Shown piece after piece: positions 8,465 to 16,918 of a stretch of 64,000 bases of DNA. Each line of letters opens with the position of its first letter. The stretch's first letter is position 1. The DNA comes from CAVTWD01 sp963738325 (lineage in GTDB: Bacteria > Actinomycetota > Acidimicrobiia > Acidimicrobiales > Ilumatobacteraceae): positions 1-64,000 of the forward strand of contig CAVTWD010000017.1 of NCBI GenBank assembly GCA_963738325.1, in the 5' to 3' direction. The position numbers and the translations under genes are program-made. The notes beneath the pieces are model-generated. The model was given only the letters and a program-made list of their open reading frames with translations, was not told the DNA's origin and searched no databases.

Positions 8465-9706
8465 ATGGACCTGATGGTGGAGCGGTGCGCCGGGGTGGAC
8501 ATCGGTAAGGACGAGGTGGTCGCCTGCGTGCGCACACCAGATCCGAGCGGCAAGGGTCGCCGCAAGGAGACCCGGACGTTCAGCTCCTTCACTTCCCAGC
8601 TGGAGGCGATGGCCGACTGGTTCACCGCCGAGGGTGTCACCGAGGTCGTCATGGAAGCGACCGGGTCGTATTGGAAGTCACCGTGGTACGTGCTCGAAGA
8701 CCGCGGGTTCGATCTGAAGTTGGTCAACGCCCGCCACGTCAAGATCCTCCCCGGTCGTAAGTCCGATGTTCTCGACGCCGAGTGGCTTGCTGAGCTGTTG
8801 GAACACGGCCTGCTGCGCGCCAGTTTCGTGCCCCCGGTGGCGATCCGGGAGCTGCGTGACCTGACCCGCTACCGCAAACGCCTCGTCCAGGCTCACACCT
8901 CCGAGTGCCAGCGGATCCACAAGACCCTGGAGGACGCCGGCATCAAGTTGGACTCGGTCGCCTCCGATGTGCTCGGTGTGTCGGGGCGAGCGATGCTGGC
9001 CGCGCTCGTTGCCGGGGAGCGCGACCCCGAGGTTCTCGCCGAGCTCGCCAAAGGGGTGCTACGCAAGAAGATCCCCGAGTTGCGCGAGGCCCTGCGAGGA
9101 CGGTTCCGCGACCACCACGCCCTCCTGATCCGGTTGTGCCTGGACCACACTGCTCACCTCGAGTCCGCCATCGCCCAGCTCGACGAACGAGTCGACGAGG
9201 TGATGGTCCCTTTCGTTGAGGCCCGCGACCACCTCGACACCATCACCGGGGTCGGCAAACGGGCCGCGGAGTGCATCATCGCCGAGATCGGTGTCGACAT
9301 GACCCGCTTCCCGACCGCCGGGCACCTCGCTTCCTGGGCCGGGATGTCGCCGGGCAACAACATCACCGGCGGCAAACGCCACTCCGGCAAGACCACCAAA
9401 GGCGACCCGTGGCTCGCCGACATCTTGAACCAATGCGCCTGGTCTGCGGCCCGGTCCCGTGACACCTACCTGTCAGCCCAGTTCTGGCGGCTGGCCCGAC
9501 GGATCGGCAAGAAGAAGGCCGCGGTCGCGGTTGGCCACTCGATCCTGGTCATCTGCTGGCACCTGCTCACCAACAACGTCGACTACAGCGACCTCGGCGG
9601 CGATTACTTCGCCCGACGCGGCGACACCGCACGCCACCAAGAGCGCCTCGTCCAACAACTCCGGGACCTCGGCTATGCAGTCACACTCCGGAAGATTGCC
9701 GCATGA
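8465..9706 (+). CDS. IS110-family transposase, type B
   Basis: This intact protein of 413 residues has an N-terminal DEDD/RuvC-like domain beginning MDLMVERCAGVDIGKDEVV, with acidic residues at VDIG, VMEAT and KSDVLDAEWLA. A coiled middle follows (LTRYRKRLVQAHTSECQRIH). The Transposase_20 (PF02371-type) C-terminal domain has the HhH-like ITGVGKRAAECIIAEIG and the SWAGMSPGNNITGGKRHSG motif with its nucleophilic Ser region. It acts with the bridge RNA to recombine circular donor with target. It is the only mobile-element protein here with two intact copies. Confidence 0.93.
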   Translation: MDLMVERCAGVDIGKDEVVACVRTPDPSGKGRRKETRTFSSFTSQLEAMADWFTAEGVTEVVMEATGSYWKSPWYVLEDRGFDLKLVNARHVKILPGRKSDVLDAEWLAELLEHGLLRASFVPPVAIRELRDLTRYRKRLVQAHTSECQRIHKTLEDAGIKLDSVASDVLGVSGRAMLAALVAGERDPEVLAELAKGVLRKKIPELREALRGRFRDHHALLIRLCLDHTAHLESAIAQLDERVDEVMVPFVEARDHLDTITGVGKRAAECIIAEIGVDMTRFPTAGHLASWAGMSPGNNITGGKRHSGKTTKGDPWLADILNQCAWSAARSRDTYLSAQFWRLARRIGKKKAAVAVGHSILVICWHLLTNNVDYSDLGGDYFARRGDTARHQERLVQQLRDLGYAVTLRKIAA

Positions 9707-9744
9707 ACGTCTCGCGCCACGCTCAAGGCTGATTCTCTTCACAG

Positions 9745-10046
9745 GGTCTTGACAACCGTCCGCCCAGTCGCCTCCAGTCCGCTGAGCACGCTGGAGTCCG
9801 CTCGCTCGTGCGGTTGGGTCCGTCCAGTCCGCCGAGTGGGCTGGAGTTGATTGGATGAAGGATGATTGGATGGGCGTGCAGCGGATAGTCGGCCACAGTC
9901 TGTGGTCTCTGGGCGGAGAAACGGGATTGACGCCGACCCAGCGGGCTCAGGTCGACCACACCGTCGCCGAGTCATCGAAAAGCCCGGGGCCCGCTACGCG
10001 CGGGCTCGGCCCGTCGTTGCCTGGGCCGATCTGATAATCTGATGGG
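9745..10046. repeat. Diverged flank repeat, copy near IS110-B
   Basis: No gene is seen. The first roughly 200 bases (CTTGACAACCGTCC, CAGTCGCCTCCAGTCC, CGCTGGAGTCCG, TTGATTGGATG, GTCGGCCAC, GGGATTGACGCC) match in the same order a segment at 29209-29410 that also follows an IS110 right end. A shorter version lies at about 26030-26150. The copies differ at many positions, so the flanking DNA is an older dispersed repeat. Confidence 0.5.
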
Positions 10047-10289
10047 GTGCCTGAGGTGAGCGCCACCGACGCGGCGAGGAGCTTCGCCGACTTGCTCGAC
10101 GCGGTCGAGCACCGTGGGGAGCACTTCACCATCGTGCGGCGCGGCAGGGCCGTGGCCCAACTCGAGCCGACTACTCGCAGCCGAGGGGTGCACGTCAAAG
10201 AACTCCTCGGTCGCCACCGGCCCGACCGCCAGTGGCGCGACGACCTCGACGCCGTGCGTGGACTGGTGGAGATCGATCAGCGCTGGTGA
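10047..10289 (+). CDS. Phd/YefM-type antitoxin
   Basis: GTG 10047 opens an 80-residue protein with the Phd/YefM N-terminal fold: VSATDAARSFADLLDAVEHRGEHFTIVRRGRAVAQLEPT. It ends with a toxin-binding tail rich in Arg, Asp and Trp. It should bind the promoter as a dimer and neutralise the PIN toxin encoded next. The stop overlaps the toxin GTG (GTGA, 10286-10289), so the pair is translationally coupled. No better upstream start is seen. Confidence 0.85.
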   Translation: MPEVSATDAARSFADLLDAVEHRGEHFTIVRRGRAVAQLEPTTRSRGVHVKELLGRHRPDRQWRDDLDAVRGLVEIDQRW

Positions 10290-10684
10290 CGCGACTGCTC
10301 CTCGACACCACCTTCCTGATCGACGCCGAGCGCCAAGGCGATGCTCTCGACGAGGTGATCGCGGACGACGATGACGTCGCCGTCGCCGCCATCACGATCG
10401 CCGAGTTGCGCGTCGGAGCGCTGCTCGCCACCCGGAGGCGCCGAGTGGCCAGGACGGCCTACTTGGACGACATCCTCGCCACTATCCACGTCCTCGCCTA
10501 CGACCTGGAGGTGGCCGAAGCCCATGCTCGGCTCCTGGTGGAGGTCCGCGCCCAGGGCACCCCGCGTGGCGCCCACGATCTCATCATCGCCGCGACCGCC
10601 AAGGCATCCGACCGCACCGTCCTGACCGCCGATGGCAGGGCCTTCGTCGGTCTCCCCGGTGTCGGGGTCCGGTCCCACCGGTAG
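10286..10684 (+). CDS. vapC: PIN-domain ribonuclease toxin (VapC family)
   Basis: The 132-residue PIN protein has four acidic positions in the expected places: LLDTTFLID (Asp 6), ITIAELRVG (Glu about 42), AHDLIIAATA (Asp about 96) and LTADGRAF (Asp about 115). Family members cleave tRNA or rRNA when freed from the antitoxin. The Phd-like partner rather than an AbrB-like VapB is a common combination. The module lies within the 35-kb block and would help stabilise it if the block is or was a mobile circle. Confidence 0.88.
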   Translation: MTRLLLDTTFLIDAERQGDALDEVIADDDDVAVAAITIAELRVGALLATRRRRVARTAYLDDILATIHVLAYDLEVAEAHARLLVEVRAQGTPRGAHDLIIAATAKASDRTVLTADGRAFVGLPGVGVRSHR

Positions 10685-11147
10685 GGCATCCGTGACCCGA
10701 GCGAGATGGAGCCGACGTGCTCCCGCACGTCGTCGGGCGGCCTCATGGCCGGCAGGACACGACCGTTGGGCGCCGTCGGAGGTCGACGCGGGATATGGAC
10801 AGCCCGGTCTCGCCTCTGTCGGCAACGAGCGGCAGAACCTCCCGGTGGACCCGCCTTGGACCTCCGCGAACCCCGGGGCGCTTCAGCTGGAAGCAGACCT
10901 TGAAGACCTCACGATCCACTACCGCGGATTTCCCCGACCAACTAACCGTGCGCACGCCCCGTTACCCACCAGACCCGGACGCTCCCTGCGCGGGCCGTTG
11001 GCCGCCGGCCGTCACTCCTCGCCGTGATGGGACACCAGGCGGCGTCGGGACTGGACCCCGCCCGCGTCACCTCGACGCAGCGTTGGCGGCTGGCAGGACG
11101 ATGAGATATCACTGTCACATCCAATCACAGCGCGGAGGTCGGGGGCC
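10685..11147. other. Intergenic region, no gene supported
   Basis: Short open frames exist on both strands (for example one reading GALQLEADLEDLTIHYRGFP), but none has a ribosome-binding site and recognisable family together. It may contain remains of a decayed gene. The promoter for the downstream lone gene is presumably here; no convincing -35/-10 pair was found. Confidence 0.4.
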
Positions 11148-12152
11148 ATGGTGCTAGCGGCGAGTGACGAGCTACGACATAGCTGGGACGACAGCCCGGA
11201 CTGGCGGGAGAGCTGGTACTACAACTTCTCAGACCCCGAGCACGAGATCGGTGCGTGGCTCTACCTCTGGGTCCTACCAAACCAGCAGATGAAGTCGGGG
11301 ATGTTGGTCAGCCTCTACCACGGCGTGGCCACGGATGGGGATTCGAACGAAGCGGCGTGGACCTCGCCGGGGCATCTGTATCGAGGACCGACGGACAGCT
11401 GGGTCTACTGCTATCACGAGGACGTCGCTGAGCTCATCGAGGAGGACGTCGACGACGTCGACTTCTGCGGGCTGTCGATGCATCGACTGGAGCCGCTTAA
11501 GCGCTACCGCCTGGCCTTCGAGGACGGTGAGAACGCGCGGTTCGACTTCAACTGCGTGTTCATGACCAGGCCGTGGGACTTTGCCGACAACATCCATCCG
11601 ACCCCGCCCTGGCTGGCTAGGAACCGCTATCACCGCGGGTGGAAGGTCGACGGAGAGCTGATGATCGCTGGCACGACCTACCGGATAAAGACCACCGGCG
11701 ACTCGGACCACTCCTGGGGCACGCGCGACTCGACCATCTTCAATCAGAACAACCTGAAGACGTACGCCCTGCAGACCCCGGAGGGCAGCCTGTCCGTCAA
11801 GGCCCAGATGTTGGGCGACCCCGGCTACGAGCTGCCGCGCGGCTACATCGCCGTCGGCGAGGACATGCAGGCGGTGAAGTCCATCGAGGAGCGATCCCGC
11901 TACCGGGACACCGGCGAGATGCACGACATCTCGTTGCGGGTCGAGGACGTGACCGGCCGGGTGGTCGAGGCACACATGGAGGCCATGCACTCCGCGGTGT
12001 CCGGGGGGAGCGGCCCGCGCGTCGGGTACGAGGGTGCGGGAGTCTGGGACGTCGAGGGATGGGGCCGGTGCGCCGGGTTGGCCTCGTGCTGGTGGGCCAA
12101 CGGCATCACACGCGAGCAGCTGCACCGGGGACTGGCCGGCAATACGCTCTAG
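11148..12152 (+). CDS. DUF7064/AttH-like (lipocalin-like) protein
   Basis: This 334-residue soluble protein has no signal peptide or membrane segment. It contains WYYNFSDPEHEIGAWLYLWVLPNQ near the N-terminus and the diagnostic GDSDHSWGTRD in the second half. That pattern resembles the DUF7064/DUF7065 and CrtC/AttH-type beta-barrel proteins often encoded near steroid, terpenoid or CoA-linked catabolic genes. The biochemical role of these is unsettled. ATG 11148 follows GGAGGTCGGGGG. It stands alone on the + strand upstream of a TetR-type regulator and catabolic cluster, consistent with metabolism of a hydrophobic substrate (inference). Confidence 0.65.
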   Translation: MVLAASDELRHSWDDSPDWRESWYYNFSDPEHEIGAWLYLWVLPNQQMKSGMLVSLYHGVATDGDSNEAAWTSPGHLYRGPTDSWVYCYHEDVAELIEEDVDDVDFCGLSMHRLEPLKRYRLAFEDGENARFDFNCVFMTRPWDFADNIHPTPPWLARNRYHRGWKVDGELMIAGTTYRIKTTGDSDHSWGTRDSTIFNQNNLKTYALQTPEGSLSVKAQMLGDPGYELPRGYIAVGEDMQAVKSIEERSRYRDTGEMHDISLRVEDVTGRVVEAHMEAMHSAVSGGSGPRVGYEGAGVWDVEGWGRCAGLASCWWANGITREQLHRGLAGNTL

Positions 12153-13040
12153 GGACGTCGCCGCCACCATGACGCAGGTCCACGTGATGGGGCGCAATGT
12201 GCGCGATCTCGGTGGCTGGCGGCGGAGAGTGGCGCCTCCTGCACCGGAGCGCTCCTGGGGAGGCCTCGACTCGCTGAACACTCGTCCCCGACATGATTAG
12301 CGACGACCTCCTGGTCCGAAGGGACGTCCGAGCCGCGGCGTTACGAAACCATAAACCAGTCGACAGTCCTTCACCGCCGACGGGGACGTCGAGCTCCTCG
12401 CGCAGGGCGTACCCGCGTTCTCCACCGGCTTTCGGAACTTCGCGGCACCGGGGGCGCGTCCAGGCTGGTAGGCCGCTTGCTCGCCACGGAGAGTACCCGG
12501 TTGCTTGCGACCCTCCCGCTCAACGCCGCCGACCTCGACACCATCGCGATCCTCGCCCTTGACGCACGGTCGCAGCGGGCGAAGACTTCGCGCCCGCGCG
12601 CTCCCGCGCTCCGTACACTCGGCGGACCTTCCTCCGTTGCCAGGAGCAACCCGGCTGCGGGACGCTGGCTGGGGCGGCCGCGGCCCTACCTTTGCGACCA
12701 CGCGGTCGACACCGCCGCGCTCGACAGTTGGCGGCACATCCTGGTCGGCCCCCCCAAAGGACCGGCTGACGCGACGACCCGGGCACGAGCAGTCACGCGG
12801 GGCCGGGGGGTGCTCGTAGGGCGGCGACTCGACGAGGAGACCGTTGGTGCTCTACCGAGCGCGACCTCGTCGGGGACGCGACAGCTCCTGTGAGTGCCGG
12901 ATGACAAGGCACGCAACGCCAAGCTCCGCGGAGGGCGCGCCGTCGGCCAACGTGATCCCTCTATGGCAAGAGGGGAATCTGACGAGAACATACTCATCGA
13001 CGCACCCAAACCCTCGCCCCCCTCGCGCGCATCAAGAGCA
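12153..13040. other. Gene-poor stretch, probable decayed coding DNA
   Basis: No intact gene is supported over about 890 bp. Fragments such as FTADGDVELLAQGVPAFSTGFRNFAAPG and LLATESTRLLATLPLNAADLDTIAILALDA can be read in successive + frames between 12360 and 12600, which looks like a frameshifted relic. I do not recognise the family. Confidence 0.4.
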
Positions 13041-13739
13041 TTACCTATCTTGGGGCACGTCGTCGGGTCGGTGCTCGTTCCGGCGGGGGAGGCTGCCGTC
13101 ATCGGGCCGGCGCGGCAGTTGCAGCCCAATTGAGCGCGCCCACAGCCTCGAGAGGGAGATCACGGCCTCCTCGAAGTCGAACTCCTCCCCGAGCGAGAAC
13201 CAGATGAACGCGAACCGGTCGAGCATGGAGCCCAGGGCGTTGGCCGCGTAGTGCGGAATCACGTCGCGCTCGGCCAGCCCCTCATCCTGCAGGTCACGGA
13301 TCCCGAGTTCGGCCTTCCGCACGAAATGGGCTCGGGCCTCCCTTCGTATCTCCCGCAGAGTGTCATTCGACGCCGCCACCTGATCGATCGTGGCGATGAT
13401 GCCGGCGTTGTCGCGGTAGGCCTCGAGGAAGAGCCGGTTCGCGTGCTCGATCCGCTGGTACGGCGTCGTCCCCGCCGGGAGCCGTCGCTGGACGGTGTAG
13501 TGCAGCATGTCGTCCTGGACGGCCAGCGCCACCTCTCGAAACAGCTGTTCCTTCGACCCGAAATAGCGGTAGGCGCTGCCGTAGGCCACCCCGGCCTCGT
13601 CGGCGATGTCCGACATCCGCGTGTCGAAGTAGCCCTTCTCCTCGAAGACCTTGCGTGCCGCGCGGACAAGCGCAGCCCGCGCCCGCCGACCCTTGCGGGT
13701 CAGCCCCTCTTCGGCGGTCGACACCACGCCCTCACTCAT
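13041..13739 (-). CDS. TetR/AcrR-family transcriptional regulator
   Basis: The 232-residue protein has an N-terminal TetR HTH (residues about 20-65): RAALVRAARKVFEEKGYFDTRMSDIADEAGVAYGSAYRYFGSKEQLF. An all-helical ligand domain follows, rich in Arg and aromatic residues (LDRFAFIWFSLGEEFDFEEAV). It is transcribed divergently from the transporter operon starting at 14462, and the 720-bp gap should hold its operator. It most likely senses a hydrophobic or acyl-CoA ligand and represses the liv/acyl-CoA dehydrogenase cluster (inference from position). Confidence 0.88.
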   Translation of the reverse strand: MSEGVVSTAEEGLTRKGRRARAALVRAARKVFEEKGYFDTRMSDIADEAGVAYGSAYRYFGSKEQLFREVALAVQDDMLHYTVQRRLPAGTTPYQRIEHANRLFLEAYRDNAGIIATIDQVAASNDTLREIRREARAHFVRKAELGIRDLQDEGLAERDVIPHYAANALGSMLDRFAFIWFSLGEEFDFEEAVISLSRLWARSIGLQLPRRPDDGSLPRRNEHRPDDVPQDR

Positions 13740-14064
13740 TTGGTACGGATCGCGGGCGTTGTCGAGCCAAACTCCGGTCCCGGGCTGTGGGCGTAGCCGA
13801 GTCGCCGCGCACCGGTCTCCCGCCTCCGCCGATTCAGCACCCGTGGTCGCAGGTGAGCCCGCCGGATTGTTCCTCGCCAGAGAACGGTCTTGGCACGTAA
13901 TGCCCGAGGGTCACGAGCGGCGCCCTCGCCCGTCGGCGCGCCCCGGCAGCCATGCGCGATGGAGAGCGAAGGCGCTGCCGCATTCGCGTCAGCGCGTCGG
14001 TGTGTGCCCTCGAGGGTTCGTTCGGCACCGTGCAGCACCGGCGCATGATACAGATCACGAAGAC

Positions 14065-14093
14065 TTGACTCACGAATCACAATCCTCTACCTT
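14065..14093 (+). promoter_or_regulatory. Candidate sigma-A-type promoter for the liv-like operon
   Basis: TTGACT (14065-14070) and TACCTT (14088-14093) are separated by 17 nt, in one of the few AT-richer patches of the TetR-liv intergenic region. It would give a leader of about 360 nt before the SBP gene. No experimental support. Confidence 0.35.
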
Positions 14094-14461
14094 CGTGCCG
14101 CTGGGGGTCTTGAGCGCAATGGGAGGAGAGAGTGAGCGCTGTCGTTTGGCGCGCACCCCCGCTCCGGCCATCAACGGAAGAGCACGCAGCTCAGCGCCAC
14201 ACGTGTCGTGGCCGATCTCTTCCTGACGAGCCCGGGTACTGACGTCGGCGCCGACTGCCGGCCACGACGCCAAAGTGACGCATCGATCACCTCTTCTTGC
14301 CTGAGAGGGGCTCGAGGAGCGGCCCGGGAGCGTGAGGAACCAGTGGGAGCGCGGCGGGCCGGAGACGAATGGCCTGTCGACTCGGGGAGAGATCCTCGCT
14401 CCGGGTGTCCGGGCGCAAGGGAGATCGTTGCTCTTGCCCAAACAAAGTTAGGAGGCACGGC

Positions 14462-15865
14462 ATGGGTGCTCGAGTTCGAAGGCAAGCAGTCGGCAAGAGG
14501 CGCCGAGGCTCACAGTCTCGGTCTGGCCCGCTCATGGCGCTGACCGTTCTGGGAGTGCTCGTGCTCGGGGCGACCGCGTGCGGCAGCTCTTCGAAGAGCG
14601 GTGGTGCCGCCACGACCGCGGCGGGCACGACGGCGGCGACCACACCGGGCGCGACAAGCACCGCCTCTTCCGCCACGACCGCTGCGTCCGGTGATGCGCT
14701 CCTGGCGAAGCTCTTCGGGGGGAGTGGCGCTGACCCGCTCGCCGGCAAGTCGGAAGGCGTCGGCGCCTCGCTCACCCTGAGTGGGACTACGGCGACGTTC
14801 GGCCAGGACGGCCTCAAGGGACTGCAGCTGGCGGTCAAGGACATCAAGGCGGCGGGAGGCCCGGATATCAAGCTCTCCGTCCAGGATGTGCAGTTCGACC
14901 CGACCAAGGGTGTGCAAGCCGTTCGGCAGTTCGTCTCCAGCGGGATCGGGGTGCAGGCGACTGGCGCGTCGGCCGTCCTCGGGTCGCAGATCCCCGTGAT
15001 CGCTCAGCAGAAGGTGCTCAGCTTCGACCCCAGCGCGGGAGTGGGAACGCTCCCCAGCAAGCCCTACTTCTGGGGCGCCAAGGGTGAGACCCCAAACGGG
15101 CCGTGGCCCGGGGCCATCAAGTACGTCGAGCAGCAGATGCCATCGGCCAAGGGGGTTCTCTTGGTCGGGGCCGGCGGCGGCTCGACCATCGACGACACGC
15201 AGAACAAGCAGCTTCAAGACGCGCTCGCCGGGACCTCGTTGAAGTACCTCGGGTCCGAGCGGTACCCGCAGGGCCAGAACACCGACTTCTCCAACCTGAT
15301 CCAGCGCGTCAACGGGCACAACCCGGACGTGATCATGCTCGCGGCGTACGCGAATGACCCCGCCACGTTTATGAAGCAGTACGTCGCCGCGGGCGGCACG
15401 GCGACGGTCATCGGTGCGGAGTACACAGCCGAGGCGGCCAAGGCCGGCGGCGCGGCTTACGACAAGATGTTGTTCGCTCAGGACAACTTCTTGCCCACGG
15501 CGCCGAGCAACGCCTGGGCGAAGCGCTTCGTCGACGCCTATAGGGCCGCGTACAACTCGGATCCGACCGTCTACTCGGCCAGCTACTACGACGCCCTGTT
15601 CGTCATCTGGCAGTTGATGTCGAAGACGGCCAAGGCCAACGGCAATCCACAGAGCGGAGAGACGCTGCAGACGACGCTCCAGGCGAACCTGGGGCCATAC
15701 CCGAGCGTGGTCGGCACCGGCACGGACTCTGCCACGCTGAGCTTCGATGCGACCACCCACGCCCTGAGTGACCGCGGCTATGTCCTCGGCAAGATCGTCG
15801 GTGGCGCCCCCCAGCCTCTGGCCTATTACGGAGTCGACGGCGCCGACTTCAAACTGGCGTCGTGA
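14462..15865 (+). CDS. ABC transporter substrate-binding lipoprotein (branched-chain amino acid type)
   Basis: ATG 14462 follows TTAGGAGGCACGGC; a longer frame upstream lacks a site. Residues 1-43 form a lipoprotein signal: an Arg/Lys-rich start, LMALTVLGVLVLGATAC, with the lipobox Cys at about 41. A Ser/Thr/Ala/Gly linker follows. The rest is a type I periplasmic-binding fold (Peripla_BP_6): ATFGQDGLKGLQLAVKDIKAAGG, then VSSGIGVQATGASAVLGSQIPVIAQQ, then YYDALFVIWQLMSKTAKANG. At 467 residues it is slightly long because of the linker. It leads the liv operon. Given downstream acyl-CoA and alcohol dehydrogenases, the cargo may be a carboxylate rather than an amino acid (inference). Confidence 0.88.
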   Translation: MGARVRRQAVGKRRRGSQSRSGPLMALTVLGVLVLGATACGSSSKSGGAATTAAGTTAATTPGATSTASSATTAASGDALLAKLFGGSGADPLAGKSEGVGASLTLSGTTATFGQDGLKGLQLAVKDIKAAGGPDIKLSVQDVQFDPTKGVQAVRQFVSSGIGVQATGASAVLGSQIPVIAQQKVLSFDPSAGVGTLPSKPYFWGAKGETPNGPWPGAIKYVEQQMPSAKGVLLVGAGGGSTIDDTQNKQLQDALAGTSLKYLGSERYPQGQNTDFSNLIQRVNGHNPDVIMLAAYANDPATFMKQYVAAGGTATVIGAEYTAEAAKAGGAAYDKMLFAQDNFLPTAPSNAWAKRFVDAYRAAYNSDPTVYSASYYDALFVIWQLMSKTAKANGNPQSGETLQTTLQANLGPYPSVVGTGTDSATLSFDATTHALSDRGYVLGKIVGGAPQPLAYYGVDGADFKLAS

Positions 15866-15889
15866 CACACGGGGCGGCGTGACCATCCA

Positions 15890-15929
15890 GACCCGCGGTG
15901 GCGCCTTCGGTATGGCGACACCGCGGGTC
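15890..15929 (+). terminator. Hairpin between SBP and permease genes
   Basis: GACCCGCGGTG and CACCGCGGGTC form a perfect 11-bp stem, with additional inner pairing (CGCC/GGCG) around TTCGG. There is no U-tract. Such hairpins after the binding-protein gene often act as partial terminators or 3' stabilisers that raise SBP over permease expression. Confidence 0.55.
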
Positions 15930-15987
15930 TCGCGGCCGTCGCCACGCCGAGCAAGCTGTCTCGGCCAGCGGACAGGAAGGTGATCTG

Positions 15988-16914
15988 GTGGTCGTTCAGT
16001 TCTTGTTCAACGGCCTCGTCACGGGGAGCCTCTACGTGCTCCTGGGTGTCAGCTTCGCGCTCATCCTGAGCATGACGGGTCGGCTGCACGTCGCCTACGT
16101 CGTCACCTTCGTGCTCGCTCCCTACGTCGGCATCTGGTTCGTTCGGAACGTCGGGATGTCCCACGCCGTCGGAGTGGTGGGCGGGTTGCTCGCCGCGACC
16201 GTGCTGGGCGTCATGATCGAGGCCTTCATCTACCGGCCCCTCGCCAGCCGGGCACAGCTGCGTCGGGCCGACTCGCTCATCCCGATCTTCATCGCCTCCC
16301 TCGGGATCACGATCGCCGGCGAGAACCTCATCCAGCTCGTCTTCGGGCCGTCGGCGCTGGCCTTCAACGTCCTCTCGATCTCCTCGGTCTCGTTCGGACC
16401 GATCCGGACGACAAACCTCAACGTCGTCATCATCGTTCTGTGCTGGGCGATCATCGTGGCGCTGACGCTCTTCCTCCGCTACGCGCGGCTCGGCAAGCAG
16501 ATGCGCGCCGTGCGGGAGAACCCGTTGCTCGCCAGCGTCGTCGGCATCAAGCCGTCACACATCCGGTTGTTGGTGTTCGCCATGGCGTCGGCGATGGCCG
16601 GCGTGTTGGGAGAGATCTCCGCCATCCAAGCCGGGGTGCAGCCATTCATGGGGTTCGATCAGATCTTCAGCGCCTTCGTCGTAGCCTTCCTCGCCGGCCC
16701 GGCCCGGAGCCCCCTCGTGATCGGCGCCGTGGCCTTGGTCGTGGGCCAGATCGCGGGAGGATTGGGCGGGAAGTTCTACGGCGGCGAGTACGCGCCGCTC
16801 GTCTTGTTCTCGGTCCTCCTCGTCTTTGTGGCCGGCCGCTCGATGCGGGACACCCGAGTGGCGCTGCGGCTGCGGGCGGGAGCGAACCGCATCCGTCCGT
16901 CGTTCGCGCGGTAG
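15988..16914 (+). CDS. Branched-chain-type ABC permease, LivH-like
   Basis: GTG 15988 is preceded by AGGAAGG; 308 residues. Eight or so hydrophobic segments are visible, beginning VVQFLFNGLVTGSLYVLLGVSF. The LivH hallmark RAVRENPLLASVVGIKPSHIRLLVFAMASAMAGVLG follows at about 175-215. The last conserved block is FSAFVVAFLAGPARSPLVIGAVALVVGQ. It forms the membrane channel with the LivM-type domain encoded 4 nt downstream. The insertion around residue 90-110 (ENLIQLVFGPSAL) is typical of the family. Confidence 0.88.
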   Translation: MVVQFLFNGLVTGSLYVLLGVSFALILSMTGRLHVAYVVTFVLAPYVGIWFVRNVGMSHAVGVVGGLLAATVLGVMIEAFIYRPLASRAQLRRADSLIPIFIASLGITIAGENLIQLVFGPSALAFNVLSISSVSFGPIRTTNLNVVIIVLCWAIIVALTLFLRYARLGKQMRAVRENPLLASVVGIKPSHIRLLVFAMASAMAGVLGEISAIQAGVQPFMGFDQIFSAFVVAFLAGPARSPLVIGAVALVVGQIAGGLGGKFYGGEYAPLVLFSVLLVFVAGRSMRDTRVALRLRAGANRIRPSFAR

Positions 16915-16918
16915 GCGA

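Larger units (their letters stand above)
8247..9744 (+). mobile_element. IS110-family element, type B, copy 1
   Basis: The 1,498-bp element matches 26370-27867, as far as I can compare. Its left edge follows CCTTACAG and its right edge ends TTCTCTTCACAG; both end in ACAG and the following base is G. The 5' non-coding end is about 218 bp and the 3' end about 38 bp, the layout of the IS110 subgroup whose bridge RNA lies upstream of the transposase. It lies at the right end of an IS110-A, flanked on the other side by GGTCTTGACAACCGTCC. Confidence 0.85.

Noticed and set aside
14369..14461. Longer N-terminus for the substrate-binding protein
   Set aside because: ATG 14462 has AGGAGG at the right spacing and starts a proper lipoprotein signal; the upstream part has neither.
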